Shown one piece after another: positions 1 through 6,521 of a stretch of 14,354 nucleotides of DNA. Origin of the DNA: DUAG01 sp046756865 (GTDB lineage: Bacteria; Nitrospirota; Nitrospiria; SBBL01; JAADHI01); NCBI GenBank assembly GCA_046756865.1, contig JBHHXE010000046.1, positions 1-14,354 of the forward strand, written 5' to 3'. A program made the translations under genes and the position numbers. Below the pieces are notes generated by a model. The model saw only the letters and a list, made by a program, of their open reading frames with translations, did no database searches and had not been told where the DNA came from. The first letter of the stretch is position 1. The number at the start of each line of letters is the position of its first letter.

Positions 1-42
1 CTCCTGCTTCGCCTCATCAATTAAGTCTTTCCATGTTCTCAT
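1..42 (-). CDS. 5' end of an unidentified gene downstream of the moeA-like gene (partial)
   Basis: Only the first 14 codons are in the window (reading MRTWKDLIDEAKQE). The ATG at 42..40 overlaps the TGA of the moeA-like gene at 41..39 in an ATGA arrangement. A clear Shine-Dalgarno sequence, AGGAGA, lies about 6 nt upstream, inside the moeA-like coding end. Overlap plus a good ribosome site argues for a real co-transcribed gene. The N-terminus resembles the leading helix of some rhodanese-type sulfurtransferases, but 14 residues cannot establish this and no function is assigned. Confidence 0.6.
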   Translation of the reverse strand, partial: MRTWKDLIDEAKQE

Positions 43-1055
43 GATTCTTCTCCTGGGTAATCAGCGTATACTCCCATCAGATGGGCAATCAATGGTTTTC
101 CAAAAAGCTTGAAGCCTCGAGCAGCCTCCGGAGGGTGGCCGGCAACGCACACGATTGGTTTCGTCTCTGAAACACCAAGGACAATCGGTTTGCCTGAGCG
201 CATGGGAATCCCGTTAACAATCGTCCCCGGAGACCCTGCCGCATTTAAGAGGTCGGCGGTAAAATCTCTGCCTCCAACAGCAGTTCCACCTGATATCACG
301 ATCATATCAACCTCTCCAAGAGCCTCTTTGACCTTCCCTGTAAATAGACCTAAATCGTCTTTAATAATGCCTTTAAAAAATGGAATACCCCCGGCCTCTC
401 TGACCAGAGCGGATAGTCCGTAGGAATTGCAATCCCAGATGTCGCCCTTTTTTAAGGGTTCAGTAGGTGGAACCACCTCATTTCCGGAAGAGAAGATAGC
501 GACACGCGGCGCACCGGCAACCTTGACTTTCAATATCCCCTGACTGGCCAGAAGAAAAATATCCTCCGCCCGTATTTGCGCCCCTTTGGAATAAAGGACA
601 GATCCCTTTCTCCTTTCACTGCCCACAACTTCAATGTTTTCTCCTTTTACCACAGGCTTGAGGAGAGCAATCGCCCTTCCCCTCTCTTGAACCTCCCATT
701 TCTTCACGACGGAATAATCTCCAGACGGGATATAGCTTCCCGTCGTAACACGGAGGGCTGTTCCGGAAACAAGATTCTCCGCATCTCCACTCCCAACCGG
801 GATATCTCCGGTTATGTCAATTGAAACGGGGTTTTCTTTTGAAGCACCCAATGTATCGGGAGGAGAAACAAGGTAACCCTCCATAATTGATCTGCCATAA
901 GGTGGATCATCTATCACGGCAAGAACATCTTCAGCAAGAATACGACCGCTCGCCGATAAAATGGAGACTGTTTCAAATCCGAGGGATCCCTTCCCTACCC
1001 TGGAAAGGAAAAGCTGCCGTGCATCCTGTATCGGATCTCCATTTGATTTGATCAT
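39..1055 (-). CDS. MoeA-like molybdopterin molybdotransferase homologue lacking domain IV
   Basis: This 338-residue protein belongs to the MoeA/gephyrin-E family, which inserts molybdate into adenylated molybdopterin in the cytoplasm. Residues 1-175 correspond to the MoeA N-terminal domains. Residues about 183-328 are the MogA/MoaB-type fold with SGGTAVGGRDFT at 255-266. By hand alignment to E. coli MoeA (411 aa), E193, D233 and D264 match E188, D228 and D259. D59 is replaced by E59 and D142 by E148. The family signature DNSAMDGY reads GRSIMEGY, PGKP reads SGKP, and GLPGNPVS reads AGHPPEAA at 305-312. The protein ends just after this point, so C-terminal domain IV (about 70 residues) is absent. 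The start has AAGGA about 9-10 nt upstream. It may be a divergent paralogue with an altered substrate or a regulatory role. Family membership is secure; catalytic activity is not. Confidence 0.85.
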   Translation of the reverse strand: MIKSNGDPIQDARQLFLSRVGKGSLGFETVSILSASGRILAEDVLAVIDDPPYGRSIMEGYLVSPPDTLGASKENPVSIDITGDIPVGSGDAENLVSGTALRVTTGSYIPSGDYSVVKKWEVQERGRAIALLKPVVKGENIEVVGSERRKGSVLYSKGAQIRAEDIFLLASQGILKVKVAGAPRVAIFSSGNEVVPPTEPLKKGDIWDCNSYGLSALVREAGGIPFFKGIIKDDLGLFTGKVKEALGEVDMIVISGGTAVGGRDFTADLLNAAGSPGTIVNGIPMRSGKPIVLGVSETKPIVCVAGHPPEAARGFKLFGKPLIAHLMGVYADYPGEES

Positions 1056-1230
1056 ATCTTCTTATCCTTTGATGAAAGTCTGAGATTTCCTCCCCGTATA
1101 TAAGCGAGAAAAAAATTGCGCCCTAAATGCAATCCAAGCTGAATACAATTCGTTTACGATCCTTTTTTATTTTCGTCCGTGGATTAATATCATGAACGGA
1201 AGCCCGATTCAAGATCTCCAATAAAAAGAT

Positions 1231-1259
1231 TTGGTTTTTGAAGATAACTTCTCTATATT
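1231..1259 (+). promoter_or_regulatory. Candidate sigma-70 promoter for the zinc-ribbon/CinA-like genes
   Basis: TTGGTT at 1231-1236 and TATATT at 1254-1259 are separated by 17 bp, a good housekeeping-type match in an A/T-rich stretch. Transcription would start near 1266 and leave a leader of about 125 nt before the ATG at 1392. This is motif reading only. Confidence 0.4.
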
Positions 1260-1337
1260 AAAGATCAAGTGAGTGCGGTTCAAGTGGTAAAGAAACTCCT
1301 ATAAACCGTGGCTGGATCTTGGGATGAACGTAACGCA

Positions 1338-1364
1338 CCTCTGGACTCATGTCCTGTTCAGAGG
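1338..1364 (+). promoter_or_regulatory. Leader hairpin upstream of the zinc-ribbon gene
   Basis: CCTCTG (1338-1343) pairs perfectly with CAGAGG (1359-1364). The 15-nt loop can form a further GAC/GTC pairing. It ends about 10 nt before the AAGGA ribosome site at 1375-1379, so folding could influence initiation. There is no U-run, so it is not a classical terminator. No known riboswitch class was recognised. Confidence 0.25.
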
Positions 1365-1391
1365 ACCTTGGAAAAAGGATGAAGACTACAT

Positions 1392-1610
1392 ATGGGCGGC
1401 CCCTTTTTTGTAATGTTTGGTTTTGTGATCTTCGGGGTTTGGATTGTAATGATGGCCCTGCCCATCGTCCGGCGGCCTCCCCCCGGTTGTGAGCCCAAAA
1501 TATGCCCTGCATGCAAGGTTAAAAACCTTTCGGATGCCAACGCATGCAAGTCGTGTGGAGAAGCGCTTCCGGAATCAGCCTTTCCGGAGGATGGAGGGAA
1601 CGACAATTAA
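1392..1610 (+). CDS. Small membrane protein with C-terminal zinc ribbon
   Basis: A 72-residue protein. Residues about 4-26 are a strongly hydrophobic segment (one transmembrane helix), followed by a basic-proline turn (RRPPP). A Cys4 zinc-ribbon-like knuckle pair follows: CPAC at 38-41 and CKSC at 52-55. The tail is acidic. No enzyme domain is visible. By the positive-inside rule, the arginines after the helix put the zinc ribbon in the cytoplasm. The start has AAGGA at 1375-1379, 12 nt upstream, a long but usable spacing. It is 39 bp upstream of the CinA-like gene in the same orientation, so they are likely co-transcribed. Function unknown; the family cannot be named more precisely than a zinc-ribbon membrane microprotein. 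Confidence 0.7.
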   Translation: MGGPFFVMFGFVIFGVWIVMMALPIVRRPPPGCEPKICPACKVKNLSDANACKSCGEALPESAFPEDGGNDN

Positions 1611-1649
1611 GAATTGAAATACACAAAGTGAAAGACCGATCCAGGAGGA

Positions 1650-2402
1650 ATGACTTCCTTGAGCACAGACATTAAAAAAGCCGCCGCCATCATTATCGGA
1701 AACGAACTCCTCTCCGGAAAAGTGTCCGATCAGAATGGAATATATCTGTCCCGTGAGTTGCGGTCTTTGGGGCTGGATCTACAACGCCTTGTCATTGTCC
1801 CGGACGATGTGAAGCACATATCGGATGAAATTGTTTACTGTCGTGGAAAATATGACCTCATATTTACAAGCGGCGGTGTCGGTCCAACCCATGACGATGT
1901 CACCATGGCCGGAATCGCGGCTGCCGTCGGACATCCGCTTATCCAACATCCGGAATTAACGCGCCTGTTGAAGGAAATTTATCGCGGCCATGTAAGCCCC
2001 ATACAGATGGCCCTGGCTCGGGTACCCAAGGGAATCCAACTTATCTACGCTGAAGCCCTTCGCGTCCCGGTCCTACACTTTGATGAAATTTATATCCTTC
2101 CCGGCGTTCCGGAACTTTTTGTAAAAAAGTTTGAGGCCATCAAGGAAGGTTTCAGGGAACCGCCCTACTACCTAAAAAAAATATTTTTTTCTGAAGAGGA
2201 GATCACGGTTGCCGAAAACTTGAGAACCACGATAAAGAAATTTCCGAATGTTTTGCTGGGTTCCTACCCGATTTTACATGAGCCAGATTACAAAATGATC
2301 ATCACGATTGAATCAAAAAATAAAGCCTATCTCGAAAAGGCGGTCAAATTTCTGGCTTCTCTTTTACCGGAACAAGGGATTACCAAAATTGAGTCGGCTT
2401 GA
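1650..2402 (+). CDS. CinA/FLAD1-type molybdopterin-binding-fold protein (COG1058-like)
   Basis: This 250-residue protein has the MoCF/MPTb fold at the N-terminus: IIGNELLSGKVSDQN near 15-29, SGGVGPTHDDVT at 74-85 and ILPGVPE at 149-155. This is the pattern of CinA N-terminal domains and eukaryotic FLAD1 MPTb domains. Related proteins hydrolyse ADP-ribose or FAD-type pyrophosphates. The C-terminal nicotinamide-nucleotide amidase domain of full CinA is missing, so this is the short, single-domain form. Start choice is uncertain. At the ATG (1650) the AGGAGG at 1643-1648 is only 1 nt away. A TTG at 1659 would have 10 nt spacing and would lose only MTS, so the true start may be 1659. It probably acts in the cytoplasm on a nucleotide substrate; whether it is linked to the nearby MoeA homologue is unknown. 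Confidence 0.85.
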   Translation: MTSLSTDIKKAAAIIIGNELLSGKVSDQNGIYLSRELRSLGLDLQRLVIVPDDVKHISDEIVYCRGKYDLIFTSGGVGPTHDDVTMAGIAAAVGHPLIQHPELTRLLKEIYRGHVSPIQMALARVPKGIQLIYAEALRVPVLHFDEIYILPGVPELFVKKFEAIKEGFREPPYYLKKIFFSEEEITVAENLRTTIKKFPNVLLGSYPILHEPDYKMIITIESKNKAYLEKAVKFLASLLPEQGITKIESA

Positions 2403-2442
2403 ACAAGATGACTGTTTTAAAGCCGTCCACCGAAGCCGCCAG

Positions 2443-2471
2443 TTGACATCGCCCCTCACACATCTTAATAT
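2443..2471 (+). promoter_or_regulatory. Near-consensus sigma-70 promoter for the SUMF1-domain gene
   Basis: TTGACA at 2443-2448 is a perfect -35. TAATAT at 2466-2471 is a close -10, with exactly 17 bp between them. The ATG at 2478 starts only 7 nt after the end of the -10, which is where transcription itself should begin. The window between -10 and ATG (TCCCTTT-like) contains no ribosome site. Confidence 0.7.
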
Positions 2472-2477
2472 CCCTTT

Positions 2478-3227
2478 ATGAAAAAAACTTTTTATGTTCT
2501 TATCGGGCTTGCCTTTCTCTTTTTTCCCTTAAGTCTTTACGCTTCTGAGCTCGGCTCCTCTATCAAGGTACCAAAAGGGATGGTCCTTATTCCTGCCGGC
2601 CCCTTCTGGATGGGAATTGACAAACTTCCTCCGGACACCCCCTGGGGACAAAAAGATGCCAAACCGAAGCATCAGGTTACACTCCCCGATTTTTACATAG
2701 ACCAATACGAAGTAACCCACGGCGCTTATCAAAAATTTGAGCCGGAAATGAAAATCCCGAACCGCACACCCGACATCCCGATGACCCACGTCACCTGGCA
2801 CGATGCCGATGCCTATTGTCGTTCACTTGGGAAACGTCTCCCGACAGAGGCAGAGTGGGAAAAAGCCGCAAGAGGAACGGATGGACGTGCTTATCCCTGG
2901 GGAAACCATTTTGAACTTAAAATGGCCAACACGGGAGCGGAACCGATGCCGGTTGGCTCTTTTCCGAAAGATCGAAGTCCTTACGGTGTTTTTGATATGG
3001 CGGGGAATGTTTCAGAGTGGACCGATAGTTGGTACAGGGCCTATCCTGAAAACACCTTCCCTTCGGAAGACTACGGAATCTTTCAAAAAGTGGTGCGTGG
3101 CGGTTCCTTTAACGTGAATCGGCACTTCGCAGATGATATGTTTTCTCAGGTTACTTTCCGAAATTACAACCGGCCCCACATCTCCGGCCCGGATAACGGC
3201 TTTCGCTGCGCGAAATCACTTTCCTGA
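2478..3227 (+). CDS. Exported SUMF1/formylglycine-generating-enzyme-fold protein without catalytic cysteines
   Basis: A 249-residue protein. Residues 1-22 form a typical signal peptide (MKK, hydrophobic core, LYA cleavage motif), so the product is exported. Residues 31-247 have the FGE-sulfatase (SUMF1) fold: GMVLIPAGPFWMG (34-46), FYIDQYEVT (72-80), VTWHDADAYCRSLGKRLPTE (105-124), EWEKAARG (126-133), DMAGNVSEW (173-181), RGGSF (207-211) and NGFRC (240-244). True formylglycine-generating enzymes have two catalytic cysteines just after RGGS; here that stretch (211-230) contains none, so sulfatase activation is unlikely. Such proteins are often structural or binding modules. The signal peptide fixes the ATG at 2478, which lacks a Shine-Dalgarno sequence. 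It converges with the DUF971 gene, with 5 bp between stop codons. Confidence 0.88.
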   Translation: MKKTFYVLIGLAFLFFPLSLYASELGSSIKVPKGMVLIPAGPFWMGIDKLPPDTPWGQKDAKPKHQVTLPDFYIDQYEVTHGAYQKFEPEMKIPNRTPDIPMTHVTWHDADAYCRSLGKRLPTEAEWEKAARGTDGRAYPWGNHFELKMANTGAEPMPVGSFPKDRSPYGVFDMAGNVSEWTDSWYRAYPENTFPSEDYGIFQKVVRGGSFNVNRHFADDMFSQVTFRNYNRPHISGPDNGFRCAKSLS

Positions 3228-3232
3228 CTTTC

Positions 3233-3574
3233 TTATTGTTCTTCCTTTCTTCGCGCGGCATCACAGGCCTCGCAGGGGCAGATCTCCTTCAGATAATCGA
3301 AAGCATAAATCCCCGTCGAATGACCATCATTCCAATCTATCGAGACGGCATAGTGTCCAACCGCCTCAATATTTATCGGCATAATATTGGACGGTATCTT
3401 TTCCGCCGAGATGATCTTTTCACCGCTCCATTCATGAACACAGGAAGCACAACGACAGGCCTCACGGAGAGCGGCATTCGGATAAGTCGCCTGGTGGCCG
3501 TCGCTCCAGGACACGCGAATTCCTGTTTCCCCAATTTTTTCTATCTCAGTCGGTGTTGCATCTTTTGATATCAT
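3233..3574 (-). CDS. DUF971-domain protein with paired CxCxxC motifs
   Basis: A 113-residue protein from the ATG at 3574. An upstream ATG at 3586 would add MGGS, but the codons between the two ATGs are themselves the GGGAGGA ribosome site, so the later start is preferred. The sequence follows the DUF971 pattern (also found as the N-terminal domain of gamma-butyrobetaine hydroxylase and fused to Mrp-type Fe-S carriers): a beta-rich repeat with WSDGH and WNDGH. Two symmetric cysteine motifs, CRCASC at about 40-45 and CPCEAC at about 99-104, look able to bind zinc or an Fe-S cluster. It is the last gene of the minus-strand run. Function is unknown; a role in Fe-S or metal handling is inference. 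Confidence 0.85.
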   Translation of the reverse strand: MISKDATPTEIEKIGETGIRVSWSDGHQATYPNAALREACRCASCVHEWSGEKIISAEKIPSNIMPINIEAVGHYAVSIDWNDGHSTGIYAFDYLKEICPCEACDAARRKEEQ

Positions 3575-3642
3575 GCTTCCTCCCATTGAAGTCTATCAAC
3601 TGAATTGCTACAAATCGGGCAAATTGAGGACCGGGATAACAT
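3571..3642 (-). CDS. Possible 23-residue leader peptide with a CPIC motif, overlapping the DUF971 start
   Basis: An ATG at 3642, 4 nt after the nfi stop, opens a 23-codon frame (MLSRSSICPICSNSVDRLQW, then EEA). Its TGA at 3573-3571 overlaps the DUF971 ATG at 3574 as ATGA. One CxxC knuckle is present, but no second one to complete a zinc site. There is no visible ribosome site. It may be a translationally coupled leader, a remnant of a small zinc-ribbon protein, or chance. The same frame stays open upstream inside nfi, which weakens the case. Confidence 0.2.
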   Translation of the reverse strand: MLSRSSICPICSNSVDRLQWEEA

Positions 3643-3646
3643 AGAT

Positions 3647-4363
3647 TTAATACCACTGGCCCTTGCGGCCCTGGTTGACAAACTGATGTGCGAGCCGCGT
3701 CGGCTCAGGAAGACGATAGCCCCTTTGGCATGAAAGAATGACCTCCATGGCACGTTCTTGCGTCATCATGTGACCTGGAGAGATAAAGAGAGGCTTCACC
3801 CGCTCCCTGCTCCTTAATACCCGTCCAATGGTCTCACCACGATCCACCAAGGGCGCATACGCTCCACGGACAGGACCCGGCTCGCGATAGAGGCCCACGA
3901 GACGTGTCTTGCCACATCCGATTGTTGGGAGATCGACGATCAAGCCGAGGTGAGCAGCCAGGCCGAACCGTCTGGGATGGGCTATCCCCTGCCCATCACA
4001 GATGAGGCAGTCGGGACGGGTCTTCAGTTTTTCCCATGCCTTCAGGACAACCGGTATTTCCCGAAATGAGAGCAATCCGGGGATATATGGAAAATCGACC
4101 TCCAGAGAAGCCGTGACCTTCTCATCAACATGAAAAGGGCTTGGTTTCATGGACCTTTGTTTTGAATTGTCCTGGTCCAAACCCAGGACAACGATTGCAG
4201 CATAGAGCCGGTTTGAACCGCGTTGGAACGATACATCAATCCCCGCGATCATCTTGATCTTTTTTGGGGCACGGTTCAAAATCAGTTTTGGACGGAGACG
4301 ATGTTGAATCTGGACCGCCTCAACCGGAGAAACAGACCAAGGATGAAGGTTTTGGTAGTCCAT
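3647..4363 (-). CDS. nfi: Endonuclease V (deoxyinosine 3' endonuclease)
   Basis: This 238-residue protein matches endonuclease V over its full length. The enzyme nicks DNA at the second phosphodiester bond 3' of deoxyinosine (deaminated adenine). Visible motifs are GIDVSF (41-46, catalytic D43), FPYIPGLLSFREIP (91-104, catalytic E102), CDGQGIAHPRRFGLAAHLG (122-140, catalytic D123), IGCGKTRLVG (148-157) and GYRLPEPTR near the C-terminus. Residues about 64-80 form a polar insertion relative to E. coli Nfi. No Shine-Dalgarno is seen before the ATG; the 26 bp after sucD read as a pyrimidine-rich stretch on the coding strand. It is probably transcribed with sucCD, although its DNA repair role is unrelated to carbon fixation. 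Confidence 0.93.
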   Translation of the reverse strand: MDYQNLHPWSVSPVEAVQIQHRLRPKLILNRAPKKIKMIAGIDVSFQRGSNRLYAAIVVLGLDQDNSKQRSMKPSPFHVDEKVTASLEVDFPYIPGLLSFREIPVVLKAWEKLKTRPDCLICDGQGIAHPRRFGLAAHLGLIVDLPTIGCGKTRLVGLYREPGPVRGAYAPLVDRGETIGRVLRSRERVKPLFISPGHMMTQERAMEVILSCQRGYRLPEPTRLAHQFVNQGRKGQWY

Positions 4364-4389
4364 AGAAAAAAGAAGAATGAATTGGATCG

Positions 4390-5262
4390 TTATTTCTGCA
4401 GGATCTTCTCGATTGCTTCACCGATCAAAGCAGGGTTTTTGACAACCGTCACACCTGCGGATTCAAGCGAAGCCATTTTATCAGTCGCCGTTCCTTTGCC
4501 TCCAGAGATGATAGCCCCGGCATGTCCCATTCTTCGCCCCGGCGGGGCCGTGATCCCGGCAATAAAGGCAACAACGGGCTTACTGACTTCTTTTTTTATG
4601 TACTCCGCGGCCTTCTCCTCGGCATCCCCGCCGATTTCACCGATGAGAACGATCGCCTCGGTATCCTCATCCTTCTCGAAGAGTTCGAGGACATCAACAA
4701 AGTGCGTGCCATTAACCGGATCACCTCCGATTCCTATGCAGGTAGACTGACCGAGGCCGCGTTCAGTCAATTGCCAGACCGCTTCATAGGTTAAGGTCCC
4801 ACTCCGAGAGACGACCCCGACAGATCCTTTCTTGTGGATAAATCCGGGCATAATCCCGATTTTACATTCTCCCGGAGTAATTACACCAGGGCAATTGGGC
4901 CCGACCAAACGAACCGGTTTGTCTGCGAGAAAACGCTTGACCTTCATCATATCCAGTATGGGGATACCTTCCGTGATCGCAATAATAAGTTGTATCCCGG
5001 CATGGGCTGATTCCATTATGGCATCAGCAGCAAAAGGCGGCGGGACAAAAATAAGAGACACATCTGCTCCGGTCCGATGGATGCCTTCCTCAACCGTATT
5101 GTAAACAGGAATCCCTTCGAAATCGCCTCCCCCTTTTCCAGGCGTCACACCGGCCACAATTTGTGTTCCATACGACTTACAGGCCGAAGCGTGAAATGAC
5201 CCTTCCTTTCCGGTAATGCCCTGAACAAGAACACGCGTACTTTTATCAACTAATATGCTCAT
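4390..5262 (-). CDS. sucD: Succinyl-CoA synthetase alpha subunit (succinate-CoA ligase)
   Basis: This 290-residue protein has the usual SucD length. It has the CoA-binding Rossmann domain at the start (VLVQGITGKEGSFH, 11-24), GPNCPGVITPGECKIGIMPG (121-140), SRSGTLTYE (152-160), and the phosphohistidine loop GRRMGHAGAIISGGKGTA with H247. With SucC it converts succinate, CoA and ATP to succinyl-CoA, ADP and phosphate; in the rTCA direction this feeds 2-oxoglutarate synthase. The ATG overlaps the sucC stop (ATGA), with AAGGAG 6 nt upstream, implying translational coupling and a 1:1 ratio. A citryl-CoA synthetase identity was considered but is unnecessary, because a true ATP-citrate lyase lies in the same cluster. 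Confidence 0.96.
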   Translation of the reverse strand: MSILVDKSTRVLVQGITGKEGSFHASACKSYGTQIVAGVTPGKGGGDFEGIPVYNTVEEGIHRTGADVSLIFVPPPFAADAIMESAHAGIQLIIAITEGIPILDMMKVKRFLADKPVRLVGPNCPGVITPGECKIGIMPGFIHKKGSVGVVSRSGTLTYEAVWQLTERGLGQSTCIGIGGDPVNGTHFVDVLELFEKDEDTEAIVLIGEIGGDAEEKAAEYIKKEVSKPVVAFIAGITAPPGRRMGHAGAIISGGKGTATDKMASLESAGVTVVKNPALIGEAIEKILQK

Positions 5263-6434
5263 GCTTGCTCCTTATTTTTTACCGCGACAACAATCTTCTG
5301 CGCCCCATCCCAGAGAGTGTCCGCTACGATCAAATCAAGAGCCGACTCACTCAACATCTCCTTGGCTTCCTTGGCGTGCGTCCCCTCCAATCGGACGACC
5401 AAAGGCACATTGAGTGAAACCTCTTTGGCCGCATTGATAATCCCTCCGGCGATCCGCTCACACCGGACAATGCCCCCGAAGATATTCACAAACACGCCCT
5501 TCACATTAGGGTCAGATAATAAGATCTGAAATGCCTGCTTGACCGTCTCTTCCGAGGCGCCGCCCCCAACATCCAGAAAGTTAGCAGGAGCGCCACCTGC
5601 GAGCTGAATGACATCCATCGTCGACATCGCCAATCCCGCGCCGTTGACCATGCAGCCAATCTGACCATCGAGCTTAATATAGTTCAGGCCATGTTGTGTC
5701 GCTCGAGTCTCAAGAGGGTCTTCTTCATCCAGATCCCGAAGATTACGGATATCCTCATTTTTAAAAAGTGTCATATCGTCAAAGTTCACTTTAGCATCTA
5801 TGGCAATAAGCGTTTTCTGTCGGGTGATAATCAGAGGGTTAACTTCAATTTGAGTGGCACCTTTCTCAACAAAGAGCCGGTAAAGATTCCCAAGAAGCGC
5901 AGCCCATTGCCCGATCACCTCTCTTGGAAGGGCCAATTTAAATGCGACAGAACGGCCCTCATAGGGTTGATATCCAAATACGGGATCAACAGAAAGTTTC
6001 ACAATCTTTTCGGGGGAACGCTCCGCAACCTCTTCGATATCCATGCCCCCCTCGGTGCTGGCAATCAGAACAACTGTGCCTGTTCCCCGGTCAGCAACCC
6101 AACTCAGATAAAGTTCTTTGTCAATATCAACCCCTTCTTCGACCAATAGCTTATTAACCTCTTTCCCCTCAGGACCTGTCTGGTGTGTGACCAGTATTTT
6201 ACCCAACAATTCTTTGGCGATATTTTCGACCTCTTCTTTTTTCTTCGCCAATTTTACCCCGCCAGCTTTTCCCCGGCCTCCGGCATGAATCTGCGCCTTC
6301 ACAACACAAATGGGGTCATCAAGGCTTTCGGCAACAGAAACAGCCTCCTCCGCCGAAAAAGCGACCCCCCCCCTAGGAACCGGAACCTTATATTGAGAAA
6401 AAAGTGCTTTGGCTTGATATTCATGGATATTCAT
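5259..6434 (-). CDS. sucC: Succinyl-CoA synthetase beta subunit (ADP-forming type)
   Basis: This 391-residue protein has the expected SucC length. It has an N-terminal ATP-grasp domain (MNIHEYQAKALF start, KAQIHAGGRGKAGGV at 46-60, IEVNPLI at 196-202) and a C-terminal CoA-ligase domain with NGAGLAMSTMD (264-274), FLDVGGGA (286-293) and FVNIFGGIVRCE (315-326). It supplies the nucleotide-binding and phosphate-transfer half of the heterodimer with SucD. The ribosome site GGGAGA sits about 9 nt before the ATG. It follows frdA by 87 bp, which hold a small hairpin, so expression relative to frdA could be adjusted at the RNA level. Confidence 0.96.
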   Translation of the reverse strand: MNIHEYQAKALFSQYKVPVPRGGVAFSAEEAVSVAESLDDPICVVKAQIHAGGRGKAGGVKLAKKKEEVENIAKELLGKILVTHQTGPEGKEVNKLLVEEGVDIDKELYLSWVADRGTGTVVLIASTEGGMDIEEVAERSPEKIVKLSVDPVFGYQPYEGRSVAFKLALPREVIGQWAALLGNLYRLFVEKGATQIEVNPLIITRQKTLIAIDAKVNFDDMTLFKNEDIRNLRDLDEEDPLETRATQHGLNYIKLDGQIGCMVNGAGLAMSTMDVIQLAGGAPANFLDVGGGASEETVKQAFQILLSDPNVKGVFVNIFGGIVRCERIAGGIINAAKEVSLNVPLVVRLEGTHAKEAKEMLSESALDLIVADTLWDGAQKIVVAVKNKEQA

Positions 6435-6460
6435 GGTTAAGATTTCTCCCTATGGTCAGG

Positions 6461-6484
6461 AGGACCGATCTACTTTCCGGTCCC
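6461..6484 (-). promoter_or_regulatory. Hairpin in the frdA-sucC spacer
   Basis: On the minus strand GGACCG and CGGTCC (6483..6478 and 6467..6462) form a perfect 6-bp stem with a 10-nt loop, extendable by a G-U pair to 6484/6461. No U-run follows, so a terminator is unlikely. It lies about 27 nt before the sucC ATG and could be an RNA-processing or stabilising element. Confidence 0.3.
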
Positions 6485-6521
6485 TACGTTGTTTACTCAT
6501 ACCCAAATAGGATCTATAAAA

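Larger units (their letters stand above)
1056..1391. other. Divergent intergenic region between the moeA-like and zinc-ribbon genes
   Basis: 336 bp with no convincing gene. It should hold the minus-strand promoter of the moeA-like gene; a TATATA-like element lies around 1096-1103, but I see no good -35 partner. It also holds the plus-strand promoter listed separately at 1231-1259. An imperfect inverted repeat with arms TCCGT (1176-1180) and ACGGA (1196-1200), with inner GAT/ATC arms, could be an operator. A/T-rich stretches flank it. From 1265 to 1391 the sequence would be a leader RNA of about 125 nt. Confidence 0.6.

Noticed and set aside
109..824. Plus-strand open frames across the moeA-like gene, and similar antisense frames over the rTCA genes
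   Set aside because: They are shadows of strongly supported minus-strand genes, with no domain motifs or ribosome sites of their own.
1324..1413. A 29-codon plus-strand frame beginning ATGAACGTAACG upstream of and overlapping the zinc-ribbon gene
   Set aside because: It has only a weak GGGATG-like ribosome site and no recognisable motif, and it overlaps the better-supported gene in another frame.
3201..3215. A perfect 6-bp palindrome (TTTCGC, loop TGC, GCGAAA) near the convergent gene ends
   Set aside because: It lies inside the SUMF1 coding sequence and no U-run follows on either strand. Not enough to call a terminator, although one is expected in this area.
4364..4389. Pyrimidine-rich stretch after sucD as a possible terminator
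   Set aside because: There is a T-rich run on the coding strand but no GC-rich stem before it. nfi follows at once on the same strand.
4390..6434. SucCD-like pair considered as citryl-CoA synthetase (CcsAB)
   Set aside because: The lengths and motifs are standard SucC/SucD, and a complete ATP-citrate lyase alpha subunit with a fused citryl-CoA lyase domain is in the same cluster.
6456..6500. A 14-residue basic minus-strand frame (MSKQRRDRKVDRSS) in the frdA-sucC spacer
   Set aside because: There is no ribosome site, and the frame lies over the hairpin. Probably chance.
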